From: Liolophura sinensis
Taxonomy: Eukaryota > Mollusca > Polyplacophora > Chitonida > Chitonidae
Direction: 5' to 3'
DNA: 64,000 nt
NCBI RefSeq assembly: GCF_032854445.1
Contig: NC_088298.1
Location: 3,408,160-3,472,159 of the forward strand
The position numbers and the translations under genes are program-made. The notes beneath the pieces were generated by a model, which saw only the letters and a program-made list of their open reading frames with translations, was not told where the DNA came from and did not search any database. Positions 58,801 through 61,661 of the stretch are shown here, piece by piece. How positions within the stretch are numbered: the first letter of the stretch is position 1; every line of letters starts with the position of its first letter.

Positions 58801-61661
58801 CTGTAAGTGACACTGGATTATATTTTGTAAGTTACACTGGATTATATTTTGTAAATGAAACTCACTTATACCTATCAAGTAACACTGGCTTATACTCTGT
58901 AAGTGACACTGGATTATATTTTGTAAGTTACACTGGATTATATTTTGTAAATGAAACTAACTTATACTTATTAAGTAACACTGGCTAATACTCTGTAAGT
59001 GACACTGGCTTATATTTTGTAAATGAAACTAACTTATGCCTATCAAGTAACACTGGCTAATACTCTGTAAGTGACACTGGATTATATTTTGTAAGTTACA
59101 CTGGATTATATTTTGTAAATGAAACTAACTTGTACTTACTAAGTAACACTGGCTTATATTCTGTAAGTGACACTGGCTTATATTTTGTAAATGAAACTAA
59201 CTTATACCTATCACGTAACACTGGCTTATACTCTGTAAGTGACAATGGATTATATTTTGTAAGTTACACTGGATTATATTTTGCTACACTGGTTTATGTT
59301 TTGTATGTGGCACTAGCTTGTTGTTTTATTGGTGGAGCTTACTGTCATTTTGCATGTGGCTGACGTACATTTTGTATGTATCACAGTCTTGCATTTATAT
59401 ACGATTGACTCATAACATAACGAGATATATGGATAACAACTTCTGTTTATTTGGAACCGACGTTTCAGTATAGATACTAATACCGTTATCAAGTATAATG
59501 AACAACCATAGCAACTCTACTTATATATAAGCACATAAAGTGATTAGTGTCAACACACAACACGAAGGATTAAGGGATTACAGTAAACAAAAAGGGCAAA
59601 GGTAGTTGTGAGCTAAAGATCAGTGGGTGCCTCGATCTGTCACTTCTGAGATCAGTTCACAGTAGGTGGTGGAGATTAGTAGGCCACGGTCACGGTTGAT
59701 CTGTGGATTTAATCTTTGAATGTGAATAGCTTCCATTAGCTTCCTTGTTGTCGTATTGGTGATGTTCGTCTCCATTATTATGCTTGAAAACGGTATTAGT
59801 ATCTAGACCGAAATGTTGCTTCCAGATACACAAAACTTGTTACCCATATATCTCGTTATGTTATCCAACTCAACTTCTAAATGCCTCTCAAAGATGACTA
59901 ACTTATGTTTTGTAAGTGGTATTGTTTCATATCTCCATGTCTTCACTAATCCAGAATTCATACAGCTTTCTTAAATTTCCAAACTGAAAATTGGTTAAAG
60001 ATCCATTTTTTCAAAGAACAACTGTAGCTTTGGAACAAGAGAATTTTTGTATTAACTATATCTACATGCATGTCTTCTGTTTATGTATACATATAAGTAT
60101 TTAAACACATCAATTGTCAGATGTTGTCCGCTTGTGAACCATTCTAGAATGCCCGGATCTTTGTGCGGGTTATACATTTGAGGTGCGTCAAGGCAAGACT
60201 TGGAAACAAAGCCTGTGCTGACCCATGAACAATACCTACACATGTATGACCGTCCACACCTCCCACCCTAACGCATTCCCGCCTGGCAATAATCCATAGA
60301 ATAAACCCTCTATAAAGCAACAATTGGTTACCATGGCAACAGAAACAAGTCACTATTGAATCCAGGACAACGGCAATGCTGAATTAGCCCACTGATAATT
60401 GGAAAACGATCGCGGTCATTATCTGCGTGTAAGGACATTTTGAGCACATTTTCTGGAAAGAGGGCAATATAACGGGCAAGTGACAGGTTCAGCTATGTCC
60501 ATGTAAACTGCACGGCTGGCTCGTACAGAATGAGGTTAACACCAAGGTATCAAGTGATGACTTATATATCAGTGCTGTAGTATGAGGAATTCTTATACAA
60601 ACCCGATCCTGAGACAGGAATGAACAGGATGGTCTTTTCTCGTGAACAGGGGGGATAGCCTCATGAACAGGATAGCCTCATGAACAGAATGGGCCTCATG
60701 AACAGGATGGTCTTGTCTCCTAAACAGGATAGGCTCATGAACAGAATGGGCCTCATGAACAGGATGGGCCACATGAACAGAATGGGCTCATGAACAGGAT
60801 AGCCTCATGAACAGAATGGGCCTCATGAACAGGATGGGCCTCATGAACAGAATGGGCCTCATGAACAGGATGGGCCTCATGAACAGAATGGGCTCATGAA
60901 CAGGATTGGCCACATGAACAGAATGGGCTCATGAACAGGATAGCCTCATGAACAGAATGGGCCTCATGAACAGGATGGTCTTGTCTCCTAAACAGGATAG
61001 GCTCATGAACAGGATGGGCCTCATGAACAGGATGGGCCACATGAACTGGATGTCTAATTCCACTTAACACAGGGCTATGAGATGCATATTTGTTGTATGG
61101 AATTAGATTGCCACATTGGTATATGAACATCAGGGAAAGTAACCCTTAAAAGTCTAAACCAAATGGCAGGCTGTGGAGCTTGAACCACTGGCCCAAACAC
61201 CTGAATAAGTAAAAATACGAGTCTTGCTCAATTATCTTCCCTTTGTAGAATTCCAGCATAATGCCACGGGTAGCATTTCAGTAGTTAACATCTCATAAAC
61301 CAACCCTTTAATGTTAGCAAAAAACAGTAACTGCAGGTGATGGGATTTGAACTCTCAAACCCACATATATTGTGAATGTATGAGTACAAGAACTTTGACC
61401 ATTTACTGTCAAAAGCAATACAAACTGAATGCCATGAGATTTGAACCCTGACCCCTAGAACTCACTTACCTCATGAACATGCGAGTAGAAGGAGACTGTC
61501 ATGTCGAGGACCCCGCGCCTGCACTCCAGACTCGTCAGGAAGTTGTGCATGCGCTCTTCCAGTTCCTGGGCCTCGCGGTAAATCTCCTCTGGGTTGCATT
61601 CTCCCGTCTGAGCAAGTTCGTCAGCAGCCGCCAAGAGCTTGTCTGCGTTCGTGATTGTGTT
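17334..61661 (-). CDS. Trio: Trio/Kalirin-family RhoGEF, internal part of gene (24 exons in window)
   Basis: Spliced minus-strand gene. Exons (high to low): 61661-61470, 55637-55468, 54765-54707, 54010-53895, 44856-44695, 43463-43281, 42442-42323, 37437-37246, 36943-36797, 35708-35596, 35138-35022, 30961-30839, 30469-30287, 29395-29241, 28782-28716, 27890-27781, 27481-27412, 26673-26584, 25652-25518, 24950-24873, 23728-23546, 22192-22091, 18776-18625, 17457-17334. Phases chain correctly apart from one surplus base in each of exons 10 and 11. The product is a large cytoplasmic scaffold: spectrin repeats, then a DH-PH module which in this family loads GTP on Rac/RhoG-type GTPases in axon guidance and cell migration (family knowledge). 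Diagnostic blocks include [37 protein letters not shown] and [16 protein letters not shown]. The 5' part is beyond the window; an SH3 or second GEF module was not found. Invertebrates usually keep one Trio/Kalirin gene, so vertebrate TRIO versus KALRN cannot be distinguished. Confidence 0.93.
17571..17925 (+). mobile_element. Second SINE-like family, ACTCACTTACTC tail
   Basis: The head resembles a tRNA-derived promoter (ggtagattcagggtcaatcc), the middle has tataatggctcgggtggggt, and the end reads gttaaaccccaagcactcac followed by ttactc. Such ends are common in molluscan SINEs (general knowledge). It abuts a copy of the first family at 17932. Confidence 0.65.
17932..18148 (-). mobile_element. 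Diverged SINE copy (first family)
   Basis: Reverse copy with ctcaagaatatttcat, atcattatggtgg and ggagaggaagccagca blocks, ending near gccacagagtccctc. Confidence 0.75.
18286..18470. repeat. 46-bp tandem repeat, 4 copies
   Basis: Unit beginning tcaaggtcctgctgcctggc and ending gtccccattaatggtga. It sits beside the duplicated edge of Trio exon 23. Confidence 0.95.
18469..18590 (-). repeat. Partial duplications of Trio exon 23 3' edge
   Basis: 18505-18590 repeats the last ~60 nt of exon 23 and its gtaagttct donor; the copy reads [20 protein letters not shown] against the true [21 protein letters not shown] third, shorter copy at 18469-18510 (ccaatccatcccaacagagt on the minus strand) lacks a donor. 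Confidence 0.85.
18625..18776 (-). CDS. Trio: Trio exon 23 of window: PH C-terminal helix and following linker
   Basis: 152 nt, phase 0 to 2: [51 protein letters not shown]. Relatives read ASSIENKQDWIKHIREVIQER...ALKEPI. Acceptor atggcag, donor gtaagttc. The exon's 3' edge with its donor is duplicated about 100 bp downstream in the intron (18505-18590). Confidence 0.93.
20236..21392. repeat. 1.16-kb array of a 20-bp unit
   Basis: About 58 copies of tcagatcaatctcactgtag with recurrent c/t, a/t and g/c variants that recur in blocks (40-, 60- and longer-period patterns), indicating higher-order amplification. Confidence 0.95.
21614..21842 (+). mobile_element. MITE, shared-TIR family A
   Basis: Starts ctttaattcttcaaactttt and ends gtgagaaggttgaggaatta, with internal ggccaacacaaccaatatag and gcactgaaagttgctctttt. 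Confidence 0.8.
22091..22192 (-). CDS. Trio: Trio exon 22 of window: PH domain
   Basis: 102 nt, phase 0 to 0, 34 residues: [20 protein letters not shown] then [14 protein letters not shown]. Relatives read LGVTEHVEGDPCKFALWVGR...DNKIVLK. Acceptor ttgttgcag, donor gtgagcac. Confidence 0.94.
22520..22940. mobile_element. Foldback (palindromic) element
   Basis: The two halves are inverted copies: gtacggtgggtatttgggac on the left and gtcccaaatacccaccatac on the right, with similarity extending ~150 bp inward on each side. About 420 bp, no ORF. Confidence 0.75.
23222..23495 (+). mobile_element. Full-length tRNA-derived SINE (reference copy)
   Basis: Begins ggggcctccgtggctcagtc; B-box-like gagttcaagtccag lies about 80 bp in. 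The body runs through cctgcggatggtcgtgggtt, ccaccataatgctgg and aatattcttgagtacggcg to caatcaaataaataaataaa. The only first-family copy here in plus orientation. Confidence 0.92.
23546..23728 (-). CDS. Trio: Trio exon 21 of window: DH-PH junction and PH strands
   Basis: 183 nt, phase 0 to 0, 61 residues: [60 protein letters not shown] and M. It matches ELILQESFQVWDPKTLIRKGRERHLFLFEM of relatives. Acceptor gtttacag, donor gtgagtgt. A SINE (23222-23495) lies 51 bp beyond the donor. Confidence 0.95.
24647..24694. repeat. 18-bp tandem repeat, ~2.7 copies
   Basis: Unit gctggtcccagtacagcc with one a/g variant. Confidence 0.9.
24873..24950 (-). CDS. Trio: Trio exon 20 of window: DH C-terminal helix
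   Basis: 78 nt, phase 0 to 0, 26 residues: [20 protein letters not shown] then LLEGLQ. It retains the Asn-Asp pair of [10 protein letters not shown], which in mammalian Trio GEF1 is needed for exchange activity (family knowledge), so the GEF core looks catalytically competent. Acceptor gtttacag, donor gtatgtgc. Confidence 0.94.
25108..25470 (-). repeat. ~145-bp tandem repeat containing a fragment of Trio exon 19
   Basis: Two full and one partial copies (unit with ctgctggcatttggcatttg). On the minus strand each full unit includes a stretch translatable as LLKYLLAC, similar to exon 19 LLLKDLLAC, sharing acctactggcctg exactly in one copy. Confidence 0.7.
25518..25652 (-). CDS. Trio: Trio exon 19 of window: DH domain, conserved region 3
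   Basis: 135 nt, phase 0 to 0, 45 residues: [20 protein letters not shown], then [20 protein letters not shown] and TGEIR. This is the signature CR3 helix of RhoGEF domains ([16 protein letters not shown]). Acceptor ttgtacag, donor gtaagtag. A partial copy of the LLLKDLLAC-coding stretch appears in a ~145-bp repeat in the next intron (25108-25470). Confidence 0.96.
26584..26673 (-). CDS. Trio: Trio exon 18 of window: DH domain
   Basis: 90 nt, phase 0 to 0, 30 residues: [20 protein letters not shown], then [10 protein letters not shown]. Relatives read [20 protein letters not shown]. Acceptor gtttttcag, donor gtgagcat. Confidence 0.95.
27412..27481 (-). CDS. Trio: Trio exon 17 of window: DH domain
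   Basis: 70 nt, phase 2 to 0, reading [20 protein letters not shown] then VTW. Near-identical to [23 protein letters not shown] of relatives. Acceptor ttttacag, donor gtaagtac. Confidence 0.95.
27781..27890 (-). CDS. Trio: Trio exon 16 of window: DH domain
   Basis: 110 nt, phase 0 to 2, reading [19 protein letters not shown], then [17 protein letters not shown]. Relatives read TYLWEM...IPPGI.NKE..IFGNM.EIYEFHN. Acceptor ttttatag, donor gtttgtat (weak beyond GT). Confidence 0.92.
28066..28275 (+). mobile_element. MITE, shared-TIR family B
   Basis: Starts tactgtaattcttcaacctt and ends near gaaatggttgaac. Internal blocks gaaaatgacaccaaaatatt and tctctacaccccataattct are shared with 54845 and 56112 but not with family A. 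Confidence 0.7.
28373..28715 (-). repeat. 34-bp array of donor-like sites abutting Trio exon 15
   Basis: About ten copies; minus-strand unit ctcattgtgagtaattgcca, ggaattgttctagc. The first copy is the genuine donor region of exon 15 (CTCAAT then gtgagtaattgcc). Several copies keep gtgagtaatt; others have gtcagt or gttagt. Confidence 0.9.
28716..28782 (-). CDS. Trio: Trio exon 15 of window: DH domain, conserved region 1
   Basis: 67 nt, phase 2 to 0, reading [17 protein letters not shown] then EVCLN. This is helix alpha-1 (CR1) of the DH domain; the Glu of QTERAYV corresponds to the conserved CR1 glutamate that contacts the GTPase switch region (family knowledge). Acceptor actacag, donor gtgagtaatt. 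Donor-like sites recur every ~34 bp just downstream (28373-28715). Confidence 0.93.
29241..29395 (-). CDS. Trio: Trio exon 14 of window: Gln/Pro linker and start of DH domain
   Basis: 155 nt, phase 0 to 2. The first ~35 residues are a polar linker ([20 protein letters not shown]...), followed by [20 protein letters not shown], which joins exon 15 to give the conserved EEKR.SAR..EFIMAEL start of the first DH domain. Acceptor gttttcag, donor gtacgtgc. Confidence 0.92.
29670..29830 (-). mobile_element. SINE copy, head truncated
   Basis: Reverse copy: attgtttaactgttgtttta, gtactcatgagtatttcact, gcaatatggtgggaggaaac. Ends without the tRNA head. Confidence 0.75.
30287..30469 (-). CDS. Trio: Trio exon 13 of window: last spectrin repeat before the GEF domain
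   Basis: 183 nt, phase 0 to 0, 61 residues: [40 protein letters not shown] and [10 protein letters not shown]. It matches the strongly conserved AVDKRYRDFSLRMEKYR block. Acceptor ctttttcag, donor gtaagtca. Confidence 0.95.
30839..30961 (-). CDS. Trio: Trio exon 12 of window: spectrin-repeat segment
   Basis: 123 nt, phase 0 to 0, 41 residues: [20 protein letters not shown], ending [13 protein letters not shown]. Relatives read [20 protein letters not shown]...LLKEHEEFQITAK. Acceptor gttgtag, donor gtcagtgt. Confidence 0.95.
30962..34640. other. Trio intron, left part, between exons 11 and 12
   Basis: AT-rich intron. 30995-31390 is a degenerate aatatcaacaatgacagc-like repeat; poly-A and poly-G tracts occur near 32578 and 33438. 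No additional exon was recognised, and phase continuity of exons 11 and 12 needs none. Confidence 0.75.
34641..35060 (-). repeat. 68-bp array carrying copies of Trio exon 11 3' edge and donor
   Basis: Seven copies starting at 34641, 34709, 34777, 34846, 34915, 34983 and 35051 (units 68-69 bp). The last is part of the real exon. Each unit on the minus strand holds ~35 nt of exon end (cagtgccatcaatatgctct ... gctaagcag) followed by gtgattacaaat. The intronic copies have tttTAGagc where the exon has ttTGAGcgc. Confidence 0.95.
35022..35138 (-). CDS. Trio: Trio exon 11 of window, frame interrupted by one base; next to 68-bp array
   Basis: Two frames each match the family: [15 protein letters not shown] in one and [19 protein letters not shown] then SAKQ in the next. 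They correspond to LNELFQRENRVL.YWTMRKRRLDQC and FERSAKQ of Trio. The switch lies at about 35089-35098, next to a TTT run at 35094-35096, and one surplus base explains it. Without the correction a TGA follows SEEEA. Acceptor ttatag; donor gtgattac is non-consensus beyond GT. The last ~35 nt and the donor are repeated six times downstream (34641-35021). Confidence 0.85.
35370..35465 (-). mobile_element. SINE fragment (tail half)
   Basis: gattgtgttttacgctgtac, tcaagagtatttcacttata, ggtgggaggaaaatgg; truncated. Confidence 0.75.
35596..35708 (-). CDS. Trio: Trio exon 10 of window, with an apparent one-base insertion
   Basis: Reads [20 protein letters not shown] then [13 protein letters not shown], matching ACTLARRNADVFLKYLHRN of relatives. 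As written it is 113 nt and ends out of phase with exon 11. Removing one base of the four-G run at 35605-35608 (plus strand) would give ...PEAHVK joined to [11 protein letters not shown], matching PEQQVKNILNELFQREN of Trio. Splice sites are intact (gttgcag / gtgagcgg). A homopolymer sequencing indel is more likely than a real break, but the sequence alone cannot decide. Confidence 0.88.
36008..36182 (-). mobile_element. SINE copy with internal deletion
   Basis: Reverse copy running to ctggacttgaactcacagcg, lacking the central gcccgggggaaaccc block and the head end. Confidence 0.75.
36797..36943 (-). CDS. Trio: Trio exon 9 of window: spectrin-repeat segment
   Basis: 147 nt, phase 0 to 0, 49 residues: [20 protein letters not shown], ending [11 protein letters not shown]. 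Matches [18 protein letters not shown]...QKEAFLKA of relatives. Acceptor tctgtag, donor gtaaattg. Confidence 0.93.
37246..37437 (-). CDS. Trio: Trio exon 8 of window: spectrin-repeat segment
   Basis: 192 nt, phase 0 to 0, 64 residues: [20 protein letters not shown], then [32 protein letters not shown] and WYKTAEQ. It matches the family KTH.SALQVQQKAEAML..HY segment. Acceptor cttccag, donor gtgagcag. Confidence 0.94.
37547..37652 (-). mobile_element. SINE fragment (tail half)
   Basis: tatttgattggtgttttacg, ctcaagaatatttcacttat, ggcggccagtattatg; truncated into a G-rich stretch. Confidence 0.8.
38085..39530. repeat. 1.45-kb array of a 35-36-bp unit
   Basis: About 40 copies of ctaaagaaacaaactttcca, tcattatcactgcct. 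The left end (38085-38400) has 36-bp units, so it is open on both strands (about 120 codons each); the rest has 35-bp units. Confidence 0.95.
41147..41360 (+). mobile_element. MITE, shared-TIR family A
   Basis: tactgtaattcacatgttcc at the start, gaaattggccaacccaagca and accgaaagttgctctttcac inside, agactgaagaattagggc at the end. Confidence 0.8.
42012..42235 (-). mobile_element. SINE copy, diverged
   Basis: Reverse copy from tttatttatttgatcggtgt to ctggacttgaactcacagtg and a decayed head. Confidence 0.8.
42323..42442 (-). CDS. Trio: Trio exon 7 of window: spectrin-repeat segment
   Basis: 120 nt, phase 0 to 0, 40 residues starting [18 protein letters not shown] and ending [10 protein letters not shown]. 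Relatives read VLGWIRNGESML...EHEQFQHAIE. Acceptor gttaacag, donor gtcagtac. Confidence 0.93.
42973..43100. repeat. 21-bp triplication followed by (TA)n
   Basis: Three copies of catcctagcctgatgtggca plus a, then about 27 TA units at 43046-43100. Confidence 0.95.
43281..43463 (-). CDS. Trio: Trio exon 6 of window: spectrin-repeat segment
   Basis: 183 nt, phase 0 to 0, 61 residues: [20 protein letters not shown], then [10 protein letters not shown] and [17 protein letters not shown]. The block LLEFLHE...LEQCVQLRH is near-invariant in Trio/Kalirin. Acceptor cgttcag, donor gtgagggagg. Four decayed copies of its 5' edge lie just upstream (43505-43775). Confidence 0.94.
43505..43775 (-). repeat. 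Decayed tandem copies of Trio exon 6 5' edge and acceptor
   Basis: Four diverged copies of the acceptor plus exon start. Minus-strand readings after the AG: VFRC (exon start 43533), [11 protein letters not shown] (43618), [13 protein letters not shown] (43685), VFET then stop (43758), against genuine [13 protein letters not shown]. All keep an AG; three have a ccacag-type acceptor. Confidence 0.85.
43803..43933. repeat. (GAAT)n/(GAAA)n microsatellite
   Basis: Alternating blocks of gaat and gaaa tetranucleotides, about 32 units. Confidence 0.95.
44218..44474 (-). mobile_element. Full-length tRNA-derived SINE
   Basis: Well-preserved reverse copy; sense head ggggcctccgtggctcagtc, tail replaced by a poly-A run. 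Confidence 0.92.
44695..44856 (-). CDS. Trio: Trio exon 5 of window: spectrin-repeat segment next to 100-bp array
   Basis: 162 nt, phase 0 to 0, 54 residues: [18 protein letters not shown], then [19 protein letters not shown] and [12 protein letters not shown]. It matches the family block ending TFDVIHQGQDL. Acceptor ctcacacag, donor gtaaaaac. The first ~47 nt of the exon and its acceptor are repeated 16 more times upstream in the intron (44857-46540). The copy at 44856 is the genuine start because only it leads into the family sequence downstream. Confidence 0.92.
44810..46540 (-). repeat. 100-bp array repeating the 5' edge and acceptor of Trio exon 5
   Basis: Seventeen copies of the segment holding ctcacacag and the first exon bases, at exact 100-bp spacing; genuine exon start 44856, decoys 44956, 45056 and so on to 46456. 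An 18th copy keeps only the exon-side half. Units differ by a few scattered substitutions, so amplification is recent or homogenised. Confidence 0.97.
47080..47905. repeat. 90-bp minisatellite, ~9 copies
   Basis: Unit with gtggcagacaagatgtgtga, cctgcccatagatagggaat, ttatagacatgtagatgtgt, cactgctagtggggcttttg, gtgacaagta. Being a multiple of 3 it yields a 149-codon open frame of 30-residue repeats on the minus strand. Confidence 0.95.
49090..49500. repeat. Degenerate ~65-bp repeats
   Basis: Five or six diverged copies around the phrases aaatagctgaat and gaagttttatgccac. Confidence 0.8.
49898..50222. repeat. 162-bp tandem duplication
   Basis: Second copy starts at 50060; both contain gcaaacatacactgtagacc and cagatacacctctctcttat. 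Confidence 0.93.
51293..51595. repeat. ~48-65-bp tandem repeat, six copies
   Basis: Unit around ctatgctgtacgtctatccc and gttgctgctctggtctta; the longer units contain an internal duplication. Confidence 0.9.
51773..51966 (+). mobile_element. MITE, shared-TIR family A
   Basis: Starts tactgtaactcttcaacctc, ends cacaaaggttgaggaattag; an internal deletion removes part of the ggccaatccaacca block. Confidence 0.8.
53780..53890. repeat. Degenerate ~22-bp repeats beside Trio exon 4 donor
   Basis: Four diverged copies on the minus strand of tctgatatcacagaatgtga plus aa, starting within ten bases of the donor. Confidence 0.75.
53895..54010 (-). CDS. Trio: Trio exon 4 of window: spectrin-repeat segment
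   Basis: 116 nt, phase 1 to 0, reading [20 protein letters not shown] and onward to [16 protein letters not shown]. It matches the family block LEELF..RK.KLEL.LQLR.FERDA. Acceptor gcacag, donor gtaagtgat. A degenerate ~22-bp repeat starts a few bases past the donor (53780-53890). Confidence 0.92.
54707..54765 (-). CDS. Trio: Trio exon 3 of window: short spectrin linker exon
   Basis: 59 nt, phase 2 to 1, reading [19 protein letters not shown]. It corresponds to the variable linker ending in ..INHIE.. of vertebrate Trio/Kalirin. It was placed by exact phase complementarity with exons 2 and 4 plus splice sites (tttcag / gtaagc). The short length makes the call depend on its neighbours. Confidence 0.85.
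54845..55050 (+). mobile_element. MITE, shared-TIR family B
   Basis: taaatcttcaaccttttcaa at the start, aaaaggctgaagaattatg at the end; the internal cttcataaaactgtgcaaat is shared with 56112-56321. Confidence 0.7.
55468..55637 (-). CDS. Trio: Trio exon 2 of window: spectrin-repeat segment
   Basis: 170 nt, phase 0 to 2. It starts [19 protein letters not shown] and ends [15 protein letters not shown], continuing helix B/C of the spectrin repeat (relatives read TWLEELQKEL...EGEDLIQQLR). Acceptor cttttcag, donor gtaagaa. It follows a roughly 5.8-kb intron. Confidence 0.92.
56112..56321 (+). mobile_element. MITE, shared-TIR family B
   Basis: Shares cttcataaaactgtgcaga and tctctacacccaatggttct with the other B copies; ends aaaatgctgaagaattaggg. 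Confidence 0.65.
56762..58092. mobile_element. 1.33-kb element with ~150-bp inverted terminal arms
   Basis: Left arm 56762-56914 (atttttcatggaaaacataa ... caaaagccaacatg) and right arm 57914-58092 are reverse complements, the right arm carrying a short duplication of ttttgtcagtatccc. The interior has two ~140-bp direct copies (57043-57182 and 57183-57322) and a decayed SINE-like piece (57700-57880). No transposase frame seen, so probably a non-autonomous foldback element. Confidence 0.75.
58320..59285. repeat. ~970-bp array of a 24-bp unit with higher-order structure
   Basis: Monomer gtaagtgacactggcttata plus ctct; variants (taagtaacactgg, gtaaatgaaactaactt) alternate in a regular order, giving longer composite periods of about 120-140 bp. 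Confidence 0.93.
59411..59868 (-). mobile_element. Remnant of a Penelope-like (GIY-YIG) retroelement
   Basis: Inverted termini: acataacgagatatatgg and gatactaataccgttatcaa on the left, complements of sequence at 59788-59866 on the right. Between them, minus strand 59775-59620 reads [51 protein letters not shown], stop. The EA.HI....P.INRD.G pattern resembles the C-terminal part of GIY-YIG endonuclease domains of Penelope-like elements (family knowledge). Heavily truncated; no reverse transcriptase present. Confidence 0.6.
59620..59775 (-). pseudogene. GIY-YIG endonuclease C-terminal fragment
   Basis: 51 codons plus stop inside the Penelope-like remnant, still open. The ATG at 59775 is only a convenient boundary; similarity may extend further upstream in the same frame. 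Confidence 0.55.
60635..61050. repeat. 18-bp tandem repeat, ~22 copies
   Basis: Unit cctcatgaacaggatggg with aga/agga variants and a ggtcttgtctcctaaac interruption occurring twice. The phrase cctcatgaaca also occurs at the exon 1 donor edge 420 bp away. Confidence 0.93.
61470..61661 (-). CDS. Trio: Trio exon 1 of window: spectrin-repeat segment
   Basis: 192 nt, phase 0 to 0, 64 residues beginning [10 protein letters not shown] and ending FYSHVHE. It matches the Trio/Kalirin spectrin segment ADKLL...PEEI...LEER...R..LDM.VSF..HV.E. Acceptor ctttcag and donor gtaagtgag are both canonical. Upstream exons lie beyond the right edge. Confidence 0.92.

Larger units (their letters stand above)
55638..61469. 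other. Trio intron between exons 1 and 2 of the window
   Basis: 5.8 kb. Holds a MITE, a long inverted-repeat element with an internal duplication, a 24-bp array, a Penelope-like remnant and an 18-bp array. No other coding sequence recognised; exons 1 and 2 join in phase. Confidence 0.8.

Noticed and set aside
59411-59868. Hammerhead ribozyme associated with Penelope-like elements
   Set aside because: The conserved ctgatga and gaaa core arrangement was not found in or beside the remnant.
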